Shown here piece after piece: positions 8,442 through 17,733 of a DNA stretch of 64,000 nt; within the stretch, counting starts at the first letter, position 1, and each line of letters starts with the position of its first letter. The notes below the pieces were generated by a model. It was not told the DNA's origin. It was given only the letters and a program-made list of their open reading frames with translations, and ran no database searches. Position numbers and translations under genes: made by a program. The stretch covers positions 1-64,000 of the forward strand of contig JAISCA010000063.1 in NCBI GenBank assembly GCA_031265875.1, given 5' to 3'. The stretch comes from Propionibacteriaceae bacterium. Its GTDB lineage: Bacteria; Actinomycetota; Actinomycetes; Propionibacteriales; Propionibacteriaceae.

Positions 8442-10562
8442 TCAGTCCTTGCCTTTGTCCTTGGCCGCCGCCACCACGGCCTCGACCATCTGCTGCGGCA
8501 GCAGCTCATAGCCGTGGAATTGGCGGGTGAAGGAGCCGGTGCCCTGGGCCAGGCCACGCAGATCGATGGCGTACTTGCTCAACTCGGCCTGGGGGATGAG
8601 GGCCCGGATGATGGCGTGGCGCTGCCCGTCCGAGTCGGAACCCAGCATCTGGCCGCGCCTCCCGGAGATGTCGGTCATGACTGGGCCGAGGTATTGCTCG
8701 CCGACCGTGATGGTGACCAGGTCGATCGGCTCCAGCAGGGCGACCAGGCCGGGCTTGGCGGCGTCGCGCAAGCCCAGGCTGCCGGCCATTTGGAAGGCCA
8801 TGTCGGAGGAGTCGACCGAGTGGGCCTTGCCGTCGGTCAGCGAGACCTTGATGTCGACCATCGGATAGCCGGCCAGGATGCCCTTATCCAGCTGGGAGCG
8901 GACCCCCTTCTCGACGCTGGGGATGAACTGGCGCGGCACCGCGCCGCCCACCACCTTGTCCACGAACTCGAAACCGCCGCCGCGTTCCAGCGGCTCGACC
9001 TCCAGGTTGCAGACGGCGTACTGGCCATGGCCGCCGGATTGCTTGACGTGACGGCCCAGACCGGTCGCCTTGCCGATGAAGGTCTCCCGGTAGGCCACCT
9101 TGATCGGCTGCTGTTCGACCTTGACGCCGTAGCGGCCCTGCAAGCGGCCCAGCAAGAGGTCGATGTGGGCTTGGCCCATGGTCCAGAGCACCGTCTGGTC
9201 GGTCTCGACCGTGCGCTCGACCCGGACGGTGGTGTCCTCCACGGCCAAGCGGGCCAGCGCCGCCGGCAGCTTGTCCTCGTCGTTACGGGTGGCCGCCACC
9301 AAGGCGACCGGCAGCAGCGGTTCCGGCAGCTTCCAAGGGTTGATCAGGATGGGCTGGTCCTTGGCCGAGATGGTGTCGGAGGTCTCGGCCCGGCCCAGCT
9401 TGCCCACGTAAGCGATCTGGCCGGCTTGGACCTGGGCCACCGGCTTGGTCTCCAGGCCGTCCGGCACGGACAGCGGGCCGACCTTCTCGGCGTCGTCGTG
9501 GTCCGGGCGGGCGTGGTCGTCCCGGCCGGTGAAGAGGCTGCGATGGCCGGAGACCAGAATCGGGTCGTCCGTCTTGAGAGTGCCGGAGAAGACCCGAACC
9601 AAGGACAAGCGGCCGGCGAACTGATCCGAGGTGGTGCGGATGACCTGGGCGATGAGGGGGCCGGCGGGATCGCCGATCTCGGCCGGGGCGGCTTCGATGG
9701 CGCCGTTCTTGACCGTCGAGACGGTCAACTGGTGGCGCGAGGGCACCGGGAAGGAGTTCTTGATCACGGTCAGAAGCTCTTCCAGACCGACGTCGTCGAG
9801 GGAGTTGACCGGCACGACGGGGAAGAAGTTGCCCTTGTAGATGGCCTTCATCAGGTCGGCCACCAGCTCGTCCTGGTTCAGCTCGTCGCCCTCCAGGTAA
9901 CGGTCCATCAGGTCGTTGTCCTCGGACTCCTGGATGATGCCTTCGACCAGGCTGTTGCGGTACTCCTCGATCAGGGCCAGCTCGTCCGGCGTGGCCTGAC
10001 GGCGCTGGCGTGAGCCGGAGGAATAGTCGTGGACGCTCTGGGAGACCAGCGAGAGGTTGCCGGTGATGGCCTCGCCGGCGGTGACCGGCGCGTAGACCGG
10101 CTGGACCGCTTGGCCCCAGACCTGCTGCAGGCCGGCCAGAGCGGTGTCGAAATCGGTCCGGCCGTCGTCCAGCTTGGTCATGGCGATGCCGCGGGGCAGG
10201 CCGACGGCCTGGCACTCGTGCCACAGCGCCTCGGTCGAGGCGTCCACCCCGTCGGAGGCCGAGATGACGAAGATGGCCCCGTCGGCCCCGCGCAGGCCGG
10301 CCCGCAACTCACCCACGAAGTCGGGATGGCCGGGGGCGTCCAGCAGCGTCACCTTGGTCTCACCGACCATGATCGACGCCACGGCCAAGGCCGCCGCTCG
10401 CTCGGAGTCGGCCTTGTCCCCCCGGTAACCCGGGATACGCGACTTGATCAAGTGCTCGAACAAGGTGGTCTTGCCTGACCCGGAGGAGCCGACCAGAACG
10501 ACGTTACGGATGTTGGACACGGCAGCGGACATGCCGGACTGAGAATTCTCCTGTGAACCCAT
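8442..10562 (-). CDS. fusA2: Elongation factor G-like protein (EF-G2 type)
   Basis: 706 residues with the full EF-G layout: G domain, domain II, domains III-V. P-loop GSSGSGKTT is near residues 26-34 and DAPGHPDF forms G3. G4 reads TKLD instead of NKMD, and the switch-I RGITI motif of true EF-G is replaced by RAAALAV. These changes match the mycobacterial EF-G2 group (Rv0120c type), whose members are not functional translocases in the tests I know of. The role is therefore open; it is not the housekeeping fusA, which normally sits with rpsL-rpsG-tuf. The ATG at 10562 was chosen; an internal ATG eleven codons later (MSAAVSNIRNVVL) is an alternative. Confidence 0.88.
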   Translation of the reverse strand: MGSQENSQSGMSAAVSNIRNVVLVGSSGSGKTTLFEHLIKSRIPGYRGDKADSERAAALAVASIMVGETKVTLLDAPGHPDFVGELRAGLRGADGAIFVISASDGVDASTEALWHECQAVGLPRGIAMTKLDDGRTDFDTALAGLQQVWGQAVQPVYAPVTAGEAITGNLSLVSQSVHDYSSGSRQRRQATPDELALIEEYRNSLVEGIIQESEDNDLMDRYLEGDELNQDELVADLMKAIYKGNFFPVVPVNSLDDVGLEELLTVIKNSFPVPSRHQLTVSTVKNGAIEAAPAEIGDPAGPLIAQVIRTTSDQFAGRLSLVRVFSGTLKTDDPILVSGHRSLFTGRDDHARPDHDDAEKVGPLSVPDGLETKPVAQVQAGQIAYVGKLGRAETSDTISAKDQPILINPWKLPEPLLPVALVAATRNDEDKLPAALARLAVEDTTVRVERTVETDQTVLWTMGQAHIDLLLGRLQGRYGVKVEQQPIKVAYRETFIGKATGLGRHVKQSGGHGQYAVCNLEVEPLERGGGFEFVDKVVGGAVPRQFIPSVEKGVRSQLDKGILAGYPMVDIKVSLTDGKAHSVDSSDMAFQMAGSLGLRDAAKPGLVALLEPIDLVTITVGEQYLGPVMTDISGRRGQMLGSDSDGQRHAIIRALIPQAELSKYAIDLRGLAQGTGSFTRQFHGYELLPQQMVEAVVAAAKDKGKD

Positions 10563-10841
10563 GACAGGAACTCTCGCATCTTGGCCACCCTGTAGGCAAC
10601 CGCAGGTCCAAGAAAAGGCCGTTCGAAGCCGGTGATCCGGGTCCGGCGGCGGTCGAGCTACACTCGCGACGGCCTGGTCGAGGCCTCGACCGGCCGTCTG
10701 GTCCGGGGACCGACCCGGCGACTGGACCCCAGGATCGCGGCCGATGACCAGGGCGGCTGTAGAATGCCGTCAGTTCTTCTTGTCGTATGACGGACCGGGC
10801 GTCGCGGCGACGATCCGGTCGAGCAGGAGTGAGTTGTAGGC
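10563..10841. other. Divergent intergenic region fusA2 / L,D-transpeptidase
   Basis: 279 bases with no gene seen. A TAGAAT hexamer at 10760-10765 could be the -10 of the L,D-transpeptidase gene, giving a leader of about 70 bases; no good -35 is visible. A 16-base palindrome GGTCGAGGCCTCGACC lies at about 10676-10691. Confidence 0.4.
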
Positions 10842-13121
10842 GTGAGTGACGATCAAGTTCCCGAGCGGCCCCAATCAGCGCCGGACTTAGATTCCGGAGC
10901 GGCCGGGCCTGCGTCGGCCTACCCTCCCGCGGTCGCCCCCGAGACGGGCGCGTCAGTCGTGCCCGATTCGGTCATCGTCACGCCCAAACCGGCGGATTGG
11001 CCGGCCGCGGTCGTCCCCGGCGCCCCAGCCGAGGCGACACCGTCGCTCGAGCGGCCGCCCGCCCCGCCAGCGGTGGTATCCGAACCGCCCGTCCTGGCCC
11101 AGACGGTCCCGTCAGGGGCGCTGGACCAACCGCTTCCGCCCGCCGATCAGCCCCTGGTCCCGCCAGCTCCGATCGAGGTGACCTACGAGGTCGAGGCGAC
11201 CTATCAGCCGGCCTCAGTCGCGCTGACTGAAGCGTCGGCGGCGGCCGACCAGGCTCTAACCGAGCCGTCGGCGGCGGTCGGCTCGGACCAATCCGTCGTC
11301 GACTCCCCGATCACCGATGGTTCTAGGGCCGAGACTCTGTCTGAGAACGAGCCCACCGCCGAGGTCGAGGTTTCCTCCGCAGCCGAGGGGACTGGGATGG
11401 CCGCAGCGGTTCCCGCCCCTGAGGCCGATCCGGGCGGACTAGTCGATCCGGTCGATCTGGACGAGACCGTGCTGGCCGATCCGATCGATCTGACTGAGAC
11501 CGCGCAGAGTCAGATCGCGCCGGTCGAGCCGACCGTCCCCGCCCTGGACCCCAGCCTGTTCCGGCCCGACCCGGTCCAGCCGTCGACCGGCCCGGCGGAC
11601 GGTCCGGTCCCGGTCCGCCCGGACGCCCCACCGGCCCGGGCCGTCGCGACCCCGCTCCAACCGGCCCGTTCGACTGCCGCCAAGCCGCGTCATCGGGGCC
11701 GTCTAGCAGCCTTGATCGCGCTCTTGGTGGTGGCGCTGGCGGCCGGCGGCGGCGCCGTCTTCGCCTCCCGGCACTTCGTCGACCGGGCCAAGCCCGGCGT
11801 CACCATCGCGGCGGTCGGCGTGACCGGCCAGGACGCCGCCCAACTGCGGCAGACGGTCGAGCGATTGGTCGCAGAGCTGCGTCTGCCGCTGGTCCTGGGC
11901 CGCACCGAGGCTCAGGCCGGCAGCCGCGACTTGGGCTTGACGGTGGACGTCGACCAGACCGTGGCCCAAGCCCTGGCGGCGACGGCCGGCCGGCCCTTCT
12001 GGACGGCCTACAACCCCTTCTGGAAGAAGCCCGTCGCCCTCGTCCACAGCCTCGACTCCGAGCGCTTGCAGACCTTCCTCAACCAACGCTTCGTCGACGC
12101 CAATCAGGCCACGGCCGACGCCAGCGTCGTCTTCGATGAGGCCAGCGGCCGTTTCCAAGTCCAGGCCAGCAAGGTCGGCGTCGGCGTCGACGCCGGGCCG
12201 GTGATAGAAGCCCTGCGGGGCTGGGCCGAGGGTTCGCGCGGCCTGGCTCCGGTCAAATTGTCGACGGCGATCGAACAGCCCCGAGTCGGCGACGCCGCCG
12301 CCCAAGCCGCCGCCGATCAGGCCAATGGGCGGCTCGGCCTGACCATCGTGGTGGACAACGGGGCCAGCGGCGACCGGCGGCGGGCCTACCAGGTGTCTCC
12401 GGCCGAGGTGGCCGCTTGGACGGTCCTGACCCCGGATCCGGACTCCGGCCAGATCCTGGTCAGCTACGATCAGGCCAAGATCGCCGCCGAGGTGACGGCC
12501 CAGGTCAACGAGCAGATCGGCCGGCCGGTGGTGAACGAGTTCAAGGTCCTCCACCCCGCCACCAGAGCTAAGCTCGGGGTGACCCGGGCCGGTCAGGACG
12601 GGATCGTGGTGACCGACCTGGGGCCGGCTGTGGCCGGCGTCCAGGAGGCTTTGGCGGCCGGGCAGGACCGCACCGTCACAGTGCCGACAGAGACCGTCCC
12701 CTACCAGCGGGAGGAAGGCCTGCCGCCGGACAACTACGGCGATCCGAACGGGGCCAAGTGGATCGACGTCAATCTGACGACCCACATCGTGACCTTGTTC
12801 GAGGGCACTACTCCGATCAATAGTTTCCTGGTCACCACCGGCGCCCCGTCGTCGCGGACCCGGACCGGCGTCAACTACATCCGCGAGAAGTACGAGCACC
12901 AGGTGATGGTCAATCGCGACCCGGACGACTATTACGAACTCCCGACCGATTGGGTGGCCTACTTCGATGGCGGCATCGCCTTCCACTCGGCTCCCTGGCG
13001 GATCGCCAGGAATGAGTGGGGGTACAACCTCTCCCACGGCTGTGTCAACATGAAGCCAGAGCACGCCGACATCCTTTGGCACTGGGCTCCGCTCGGCACT
13101 AAGGTCGACGTCCACTACTGA
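10842..13121 (+). CDS. Membrane-anchored L,D-transpeptidase (YkuD domain)
   Basis: 759 residues. Residues 1-283 are a Pro/Ala/Val/Glu-rich, probably disordered cytoplasmic segment. A single membrane helix (LAALIALLVVALAAGGGAVF) spans about 288-307. The outer part has two putative peptidoglycan-binding-type domains (about 310-620) and a C-terminal YkuD domain with His732, Cys734 in SHGCVNM, the nucleophile that forms 3-3 peptidoglycan cross-links. It starts with GTG at 10842; a GGAG lies about 13 bases upstream, rather far. The gene stands alone and ends in a hairpin plus T-run. The unusually long cytoplasmic tail is its odd feature. Confidence 0.9.
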   Translation: MSDDQVPERPQSAPDLDSGAAGPASAYPPAVAPETGASVVPDSVIVTPKPADWPAAVVPGAPAEATPSLERPPAPPAVVSEPPVLAQTVPSGALDQPLPPADQPLVPPAPIEVTYEVEATYQPASVALTEASAAADQALTEPSAAVGSDQSVVDSPITDGSRAETLSENEPTAEVEVSSAAEGTGMAAAVPAPEADPGGLVDPVDLDETVLADPIDLTETAQSQIAPVEPTVPALDPSLFRPDPVQPSTGPADGPVPVRPDAPPARAVATPLQPARSTAAKPRHRGRLAALIALLVVALAAGGGAVFASRHFVDRAKPGVTIAAVGVTGQDAAQLRQTVERLVAELRLPLVLGRTEAQAGSRDLGLTVDVDQTVAQALAATAGRPFWTAYNPFWKKPVALVHSLDSERLQTFLNQRFVDANQATADASVVFDEASGRFQVQASKVGVGVDAGPVIEALRGWAEGSRGLAPVKLSTAIEQPRVGDAAAQAAADQANGRLGLTIVVDNGASGDRRRAYQVSPAEVAAWTVLTPDPDSGQILVSYDQAKIAAEVTAQVNEQIGRPVVNEFKVLHPATRAKLGVTRAGQDGIVVTDLGPAVAGVQEALAAGQDRTVTVPTETVPYQREEGLPPDNYGDPNGAKWIDVNLTTHIVTLFEGTTPINSFLVTTGAPSSRTRTGVNYIREKYEHQVMVNRDPDDYYELPTDWVAYFDGGIAFHSAPWRIARNEWGYNLSHGCVNMKPEHADILWHWAPLGTKVDVHY

Positions 13122-13132
13122 GTGGCGGCCTC

Positions 13133-13176
13133 GGTCCGGCTGCGGCCGGTCGGCCACGCCGGACCGGACGGCTTTT
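13133..13176 (+). terminator. Rho-independent terminator after the L,D-transpeptidase gene
   Basis: Arms GGTCCGGC (13133-13140) and GCCGGACC (13158-13165) enclose a GC-rich loop, followed by a T-run (CTTTT) at about 13172-13176. It lies 12 bases past the stop codon. Confidence 0.6.
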
Positions 13177-13297
13177 GACCCGGCCTTGTCCGGCCCGGTA
13201 GAGTGGGCCGCCGTTGCGCCCCGCGTGTGCGGACCGCCCCGGTGGTCTGCGCCCCAGAGCGTGCGATACCGGTTCACCAGAGGGAAGAGTGGTCAGC

Positions 13298-13741
13298 GTG
13301 TCTACCTACAGCCCCAAGCCTGGTCAGATCACCAGGAGTTGGCATGTCATCGACGCCGACGACGTCGTCTTGGGTCGGCTAGCCGTCACCGTCGCCACCC
13401 TGCTGCGAGGCAAGCACAAGCCGACCTTCGCCCCTCACATGGACGGCGGTGACTTCGTGGTGGTCGTCAACGCCGACAAGATCGCCCTGACCGGGCATAA
13501 GCGGACGGACAAACTGGCCGTGCGTCACTCCGGTTATCCGGGCGGTCTGAGGGCCGTCTCCTATGGCTCGCTCCTGGCCACCGACCCGCGCAAGGCGGTC
13601 GAACGGGCGGTCTGGGGCATGTTGCCCAAGAACAAGTTGAGCCGCCAGCTCATGACCAAGCTCAAGGTCTACGCCGGACCGGAGCATCCCCACGCGGCCC
13701 AACAGCCGCAGCCGTACCAGATCACGCAGATCGCCCAGTGA
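13298..13741 (+). CDS. rplM: 50S ribosomal protein L13
   Basis: 147 residues. It is collinear with actinobacterial L13: STYSPKPG at the start, [28 protein letters not shown], and [13 protein letters not shown] near the end. L13 binds 23S rRNA early in 50S assembly. The GTG at 13298 matches the family N-terminus; an in-frame GTG at 13289 would add three residues. The GAGGGAAGAG stretch at about 13280-13290 is the likely ribosome-binding area. First gene of the rplM-rpsI-glmM block common in actinobacteria. Confidence 0.97.
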   Translation: MSTYSPKPGQITRSWHVIDADDVVLGRLAVTVATLLRGKHKPTFAPHMDGGDFVVVVNADKIALTGHKRTDKLAVRHSGYPGGLRAVSYGSLLATDPRKAVERAVWGMLPKNKLSRQLMTKLKVYAGPEHPHAAQQPQPYQITQIAQ

Positions 13742-13759
13742 GAGTTGTGAGGTCAACCA

Positions 13760-14290
13760 GTGTCTGAGCCTGAGGCCACTGCCACCATCGAGCACGAAGA
13801 CAACACCTTCGTCGAGTTCGTGGACGAGCAGAACCGTCAGATCGCCTATCGTTCCGAGGCCAATCCGCAAGCGGTCCAGCCGACCGGCCGGCCGGCTGTG
13901 GTCCAGCCCAGTTACGGCACCGGGCGACGCAAAGAGGCCGTGGCCAGAGTCCGGCTGCTGCCCGGCTCGGGGCAGTGGTCGATCAACGGCCGTCCGCTGG
14001 AGGACTACTTCCCCAACAAGCTGCACCAGCAAGAGGTGCGGGAGCCCTTCGAGGCGGCCGCCGTGCTCGGCTCCTACGATGTCATCGCCCGCATCTCCGG
14101 CGGCGGTGTGACCGGTCAGGCCGGCGCTCTGCGCCTGGGCGTGGCCCGCGCCCTCAACGCGGCCGACGCCGAGGCCTCCCGCGCCGTCCTCAAGAAGGCC
14201 GGCATGCTGACCCGCGACGCCCGCATCAAGGAGCGTAAGAAGGCTGGCCTGAAGAAGGCCCGCAAGGCTCCGCAGTACTCGAAGCGCTGA
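13760..14290 (+). CDS. rpsI: 30S ribosomal protein S9
   Basis: 176 residues. The conserved S9 core begins at about residue 50 ([20 protein letters not shown]) and ends with the invariant basic tail RKAPQYSKR that reaches the P-site tRNA. The acidic N-terminal extension of about 48 residues is usual for actinobacterial S9. It starts with GTG at 13760, 18 bases after rplM, and is followed 14 bases later by glmM. Confidence 0.97.
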   Translation: MSEPEATATIEHEDNTFVEFVDEQNRQIAYRSEANPQAVQPTGRPAVVQPSYGTGRRKEAVARVRLLPGSGQWSINGRPLEDYFPNKLHQQEVREPFEAAAVLGSYDVIARISGGGVTGQAGALRLGVARALNAADAEASRAVLKKAGMLTRDARIKERKKAGLKKARKAPQYSKR

Positions 14291-14304
14291 TCCAGCGCTC
14301 AGCC

Positions 14305-15654
14305 ATGGCCCGCCTATTCGGCACCGACGGTGTGCGGGGGCTGGCCAACGCTGACCTGACCGCCGAGCTGGCGCTAGCGCTGGCGGTGGCGGCGGCCAAG
14401 GTGATGGGTTCCGGTGGTTCCAGACCCCAACGTCTGCGCGCTGTCGTCGGACGCGACCCCAGAGTCTCCGGCGAGTTCCTGGAGGCCGCCGTGGTGGCCG
14501 GGTTGGCCTCAGCCGGCGTCGACACGGTGCGGGCGCAGGTGGTGCCGACGCCGGGCTTGGCCTGGCTGGTGGCGGAGTCCGAAGCCGACTTCGGCGTCAT
14601 GCTGTCGGCCTCGCACAATCCGATGCCGGACAACGGGATCAAATTCTTCGCCCGCGGCGGCGTCAAATTGCTGGACGAGGTGGAGGACGCCATCGAGGCC
14701 GAGCTGGGAGCCGCCTGGACCCGCCCACTGGGCGATCAGGTGGGCCGGGTAAGCCAAGACGATCAGGCGGTCGCACGTTACATCGACCATCTGGTGGCCT
14801 CGCTGGGGCGACCCCAGGCGCTGGACGGGCTCAAAGTCGTGATCGACGCCGCCAACGGCGCGGCCTGGCGGACCGGTCCGGCCGCCTTCGCCGCCCAGGG
14901 GGCCGAGGTGGTGGCCATCCACGCCCAACCGGACGGCTTGACCATCAATGACCACTGCGGCTCGACCGACCTGACCTCCCTGCGGCAAGCCGTCTTGGAT
15001 CACCGGGCCGACTTGGGCGTGGCCCTGGACGGCGACGCCGACCGCTGTCTGGCAGTCGACGCCGAGGGGGCGACAGTCGACGGCGATCAGATCCTGGCCA
15101 TCTTGGCCTTGGCTCTGAAACGAGCCGGACGGCTCCACTTGGACACGGTGGTGGCCACCGTCATGAGCAACCTGGGCTTCATCAAGGCCATGGCCGCCCA
15201 TGGCATCCGGGTCGACCAGACCAAGGTGGGCGACCGCTACGTCCTGGAGTCCATGAACGCCAACCATTTCAGTCTGGGCGGGGAGCAGTCCGGCCACGTC
15301 ATCATGAGTCAGTTCGCCACCACCGGCGACGGCGTCCTGACCGGTCTGCACCTGGCCGCCGAGGTCGCCCGCAGCGGTCGTCCCCTGGCCGAGTTGGCTC
15401 AGGTCATGGTCCGGTTGCCCCAGGTCACCGTCAACGTGCCGGGCGTCGACCGGGCCCGCGTCAACTTGGACGCCGGCGTCAACGCCGCCGTCGAGGCCGC
15501 CACCGCCCAATTGGCCGGTCGGGGCCGAGTCCTGCTGCGCCCCTCCGGCACCGAGCCGCTGGTGCGGGTCATGGTCGAGGCTGAGACCGCCGCCGAGGCC
15601 GAGCAGGTGGCCCAATCCCTGGTCGCAGTGGTGCGGCAGCGCTTGGCCAAGTGA
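14305..15654 (+). CDS. glmM: Phosphoglucosamine mutase
   Basis: 449 residues. [10 protein letters not shown] at the N-terminus, the phosphoserine loop [14 protein letters not shown] (Ser103), the Mg-binding loop LDGDADRC and the C-terminal [12 protein letters not shown] together define GlmM. It converts glucosamine 6-phosphate to glucosamine 1-phosphate for UDP-GlcNAc and peptidoglycan. The ATG at 14305 is 14 bases after rpsI, in the same operon. A copy of the dispersed intergenic repeat starts 11 bases after the stop. Confidence 0.97.
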   Translation: MARLFGTDGVRGLANADLTAELALALAVAAAKVMGSGGSRPQRLRAVVGRDPRVSGEFLEAAVVAGLASAGVDTVRAQVVPTPGLAWLVAESEADFGVMLSASHNPMPDNGIKFFARGGVKLLDEVEDAIEAELGAAWTRPLGDQVGRVSQDDQAVARYIDHLVASLGRPQALDGLKVVIDAANGAAWRTGPAAFAAQGAEVVAIHAQPDGLTINDHCGSTDLTSLRQAVLDHRADLGVALDGDADRCLAVDAEGATVDGDQILAILALALKRAGRLHLDTVVATVMSNLGFIKAMAAHGIRVDQTKVGDRYVLESMNANHFSLGGEQSGHVIMSQFATTGDGVLTGLHLAAEVARSGRPLAELAQVMVRLPQVTVNVPGVDRARVNLDAGVNAAVEAATAQLAGRGRVLLRPSGTEPLVRVMVEAETAAEAEQVAQSLVAVVRQRLAK

Positions 15655-15665
15655 GCGCGTCGTCC

Positions 15666-15740
15666 AGAAGCCCCCAAAAGTGTCCTCCCTCCGCTACTCT
15701 CCAGTCCGGTACTTTTCGGGGACCCCGAGAAATCGAACAC
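15666..15740 (+). repeat. Dispersed intergenic repeat, copy 1 (short)
   Basis: The core CCCCCAAAAGTGTCC ... GGTACTTTTCGGGG forms an imperfect hairpin and matches three other places in the window (20541-20663, 25672-25773, 60100-60222). This copy diverges after the core. It lies between glmM and the Lrp regulator. Immediately downstream GGGCC-CACTA-GGCCC (about 15741-15756) is another small hairpin with a CTAG centre. Confidence 0.8.
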
Positions 15741-15790
15741 TGGGCCCACTAGGCCCGGCCCCGCGCGCTGGCGCCGGCCGCTGGCGGCGG

Positions 15791-15796
15791 TAGAGT
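15791..15796 (+). promoter_or_regulatory. -10 hexamer for leaderless lrp
   Basis: TAGAGT ends seven bases before the ATG at 15804, and no Shine-Dalgarno is present, so transcription probably starts at the start codon. Confidence 0.55.
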
Positions 15797-15803
15797 CCGG
15801 GTC

Positions 15804-16280
15804 ATGAGCGGCGAGACAGGACCGATCGATCAACTCGACGCCGTCTTGGTGCGCGCGCTGCTGCAGGACGCCCGCGCCACCCTGGCCGCCCTGGCCCAGG
15901 CCAGCGGGCTGTCGGTCTCGGCCGTCCAGGCCAGGGTCCGGCGGCTGGAGAAGCGGGGCGTCATCACCGGCTACCGGGCTCAGGTGGCGGCCGAGGCGGT
16001 CGGCATGCCACTGGCCGCCTTCATCGAGATCAGCCCGCTCGATCCCGCCCACCAAGACCTCATCCCGACCCAACTGGAAGGGCTGTGTGAGATCGAGGCT
16101 TGCCACTCGGTGGCCGGCGACGCCGCCTACATCCTCTTCGTCCGGGTGGCCGGTCCGGGGCGCCTGGAGGAGCTGATCCGCCAGATCCGCGACACCGCCC
16201 AGGTCACCACCCGGACCACCGTGGTCTTGCAGACCTACTTCGAGGAACGTCCGCCGATGGTGCTGACGGCGGAGGAGTGA
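15804..16280 (+). CDS. Lrp/AsnC family transcriptional regulator (LrpA/LysG-neighbour type)
   Basis: 158 residues. An N-terminal winged helix-turn-helix (DQLDAVLVRALLQDARATLA ... VSAVQARVRRLEKRGVI) is followed by an alpha-beta RAM domain for ligand binding and oligomerisation. It lies 89 bases upstream of lysine 6-aminotransferase in the same direction, as lrpA and lat do in Mycobacterium tuberculosis, so it probably controls lat in response to an amino acid. The ATG at 15804 is apparently leaderless. Confidence 0.9.
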   Translation: MSGETGPIDQLDAVLVRALLQDARATLAALAQASGLSVSAVQARVRRLEKRGVITGYRAQVAAEAVGMPLAAFIEISPLDPAHQDLIPTQLEGLCEIEACHSVAGDAAYILFVRVAGPGRLEELIRQIRDTAQVTTRTTVVLQTYFEERPPMVLTAEE

Positions 16281-16357
16281 CTGGAAATATCCCGGTCTTA
16301 GCCAAGCGCAGACGTAAAATCTCCTAGATCGAGTGGCGATTTCCGTAATCTGTCCGG

Positions 16358-16363
16358 TATCGT
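16358..16363 (+). promoter_or_regulatory. -10 hexamer for leaderless lat
   Basis: TATCGT ends six bases before the ATG at 16370, with no Shine-Dalgarno. The lrp-lat gap is the AT-richest stretch nearby and probably contains the Lrp binding sites. Confidence 0.5.
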
Positions 16364-16369
16364 CGGGCC

Positions 16370-17716
16370 ATGGTCAGCCTCTCGCATCACTTCTTGACTC
16401 CTAGCGAAGTCCATCCCAGCCTGCGTCGGTCCATCTTGGCGGACGGTTTCCCCTTGGTCTTGGACCTGGCTCGTTCGCACGGCGCCCGCATCATCGACGG
16501 CGTCACCGGACAGACCTATCTCGACCTCTTCTCCTTCTTCGCCTCCAACGCCCTCGGCCTCAACCACCCCGACCTGACCAGTCCGGCCCGGCTGAGCGAA
16601 CTGGGGCGGGCGGCGGTCAACAAGCCCAGCAACTCCGACATCTACACCGTCGAGCTGGCCGAGTTCATCGCCACCTTCCAGCGCGTCGTGGGCGATCCCC
16701 GGCTGCCCCACCTCTTCTTCATCGAAGGCGGCGGCCTGGCGGTCGAGAACGCCCTCAAGGCCGCCTTCGACTTCAAGAGCCGCCTCAACCAGGCCCAGGG
16801 CAAGGACCCCGAGTTGGGAACCAAGATCCTCCACCTGCGGGACGCCTTCCATGGCCGCACCGGCTACACCATGTCGCTGACCAACACCGACCCGGTCAAG
16901 ACCGACCGCTACCCCAAGTTCGATTGGCCCCGCATCACATCGCCTTACCTGGGCGCCTGGGCCGACGGCCGGCCGCGTGACGTCGAGGCTCTGGAAGCGC
17001 AAGCCCTGGCCGAGGCCGAAGCCGCCTTCGCCGCCGCCCCCGATGACATCGCCGCCTTCATCGCCGAGCCGATCCAAGGCGAGGGCGGCGACCACCATCT
17101 GCGGGCGGAGTTCCTGCTCCAGATGCAGGAACTGGCCCACGCCCATCAAGCCCTCTTCATCCTGGACGAGGTCCAGACCGGCCTGGGCGGGACCGGCACG
17201 GCCTGGGCCTACCAACAGTTGGGCCTGCGGCCCGACATCGTCGCTTTCGGCAAGAAGTCGCAGGTCTGCGGCATCATGGCCGGCGGTCTGATCGACACCG
17301 TCGAGGACAATGTCTTCCAGGTCTCCTCCCGTCTCAACTCGACCTGGGGCGGCAACCTGACCGACATGGTGCGAGCTCGTTTGATCCTGGAGGTGATCGA
17401 GCGGGACGGGCTGATCGAGCGGGCCGGCCGGCTGGGCCAGTGGCTGCTGGAGCAGCTGACCGAAGTGGCCGCCCGCCACCAGCTGCTGACCGATCCGCGC
17501 GGGCGCGGCCTGCTCTGCGCCGTCTCCTTGCCTTCGACCGCGCTGCGCAACAAGGTCCTACGCCGTCTGATGGACCGGCGCGTCCTGGCTTTGGGCTGCG
17601 GCGACCGCAGCCTGCGCCTGCGTCCGGCTCTGACCATCGAACGGGCCGAACTGGCCGAGGGCTTGGCCGAGTTGGAGGCCGTGGTGACCGAGCTGGAGGC
17701 CGAGTCGGCTAACTGA
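16370..17716 (+). CDS. lat: L-lysine 6-transaminase
   Basis: 448 residues, class-III PLP aminotransferase. The PLP lysine lies in VAFGKKSQVCG (residue 295 by comparison with the M. tuberculosis enzyme), with AEPIQGEGGD and ILDEVQTGLG before it. It moves the epsilon-amino group of lysine to 2-oxoglutarate, giving an aldehyde that cyclises to piperideine-6-carboxylate. Sequence and the adjacent Lrp gene favour Lat over ornithine or GABA aminotransferases. It is convergent with the amidohydrolase gene, only 17 bases away, without a clear terminator. Confidence 0.92.
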   Translation: MVSLSHHFLTPSEVHPSLRRSILADGFPLVLDLARSHGARIIDGVTGQTYLDLFSFFASNALGLNHPDLTSPARLSELGRAAVNKPSNSDIYTVELAEFIATFQRVVGDPRLPHLFFIEGGGLAVENALKAAFDFKSRLNQAQGKDPELGTKILHLRDAFHGRTGYTMSLTNTDPVKTDRYPKFDWPRITSPYLGAWADGRPRDVEALEAQALAEAEAAFAAAPDDIAAFIAEPIQGEGGDHHLRAEFLLQMQELAHAHQALFILDEVQTGLGGTGTAWAYQQLGLRPDIVAFGKKSQVCGIMAGGLIDTVEDNVFQVSSRLNSTWGGNLTDMVRARLILEVIERDGLIERAGRLGQWLLEQLTEVAARHQLLTDPRGRGLLCAVSLPSTALRNKVLRRLMDRRVLALGCGDRSLRLRPALTIERAELAEGLAELEAVVTELEAESAN

Positions 17717-17733
17717 GCCCGCTCCCAGGCCGC

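Noticed and set aside
8514-10013. 499-codon plus-strand open frame inside the EF-G paralogue
   Set aside because: Antisense shadow of a well-supported conserved gene, without any recognisable domain.
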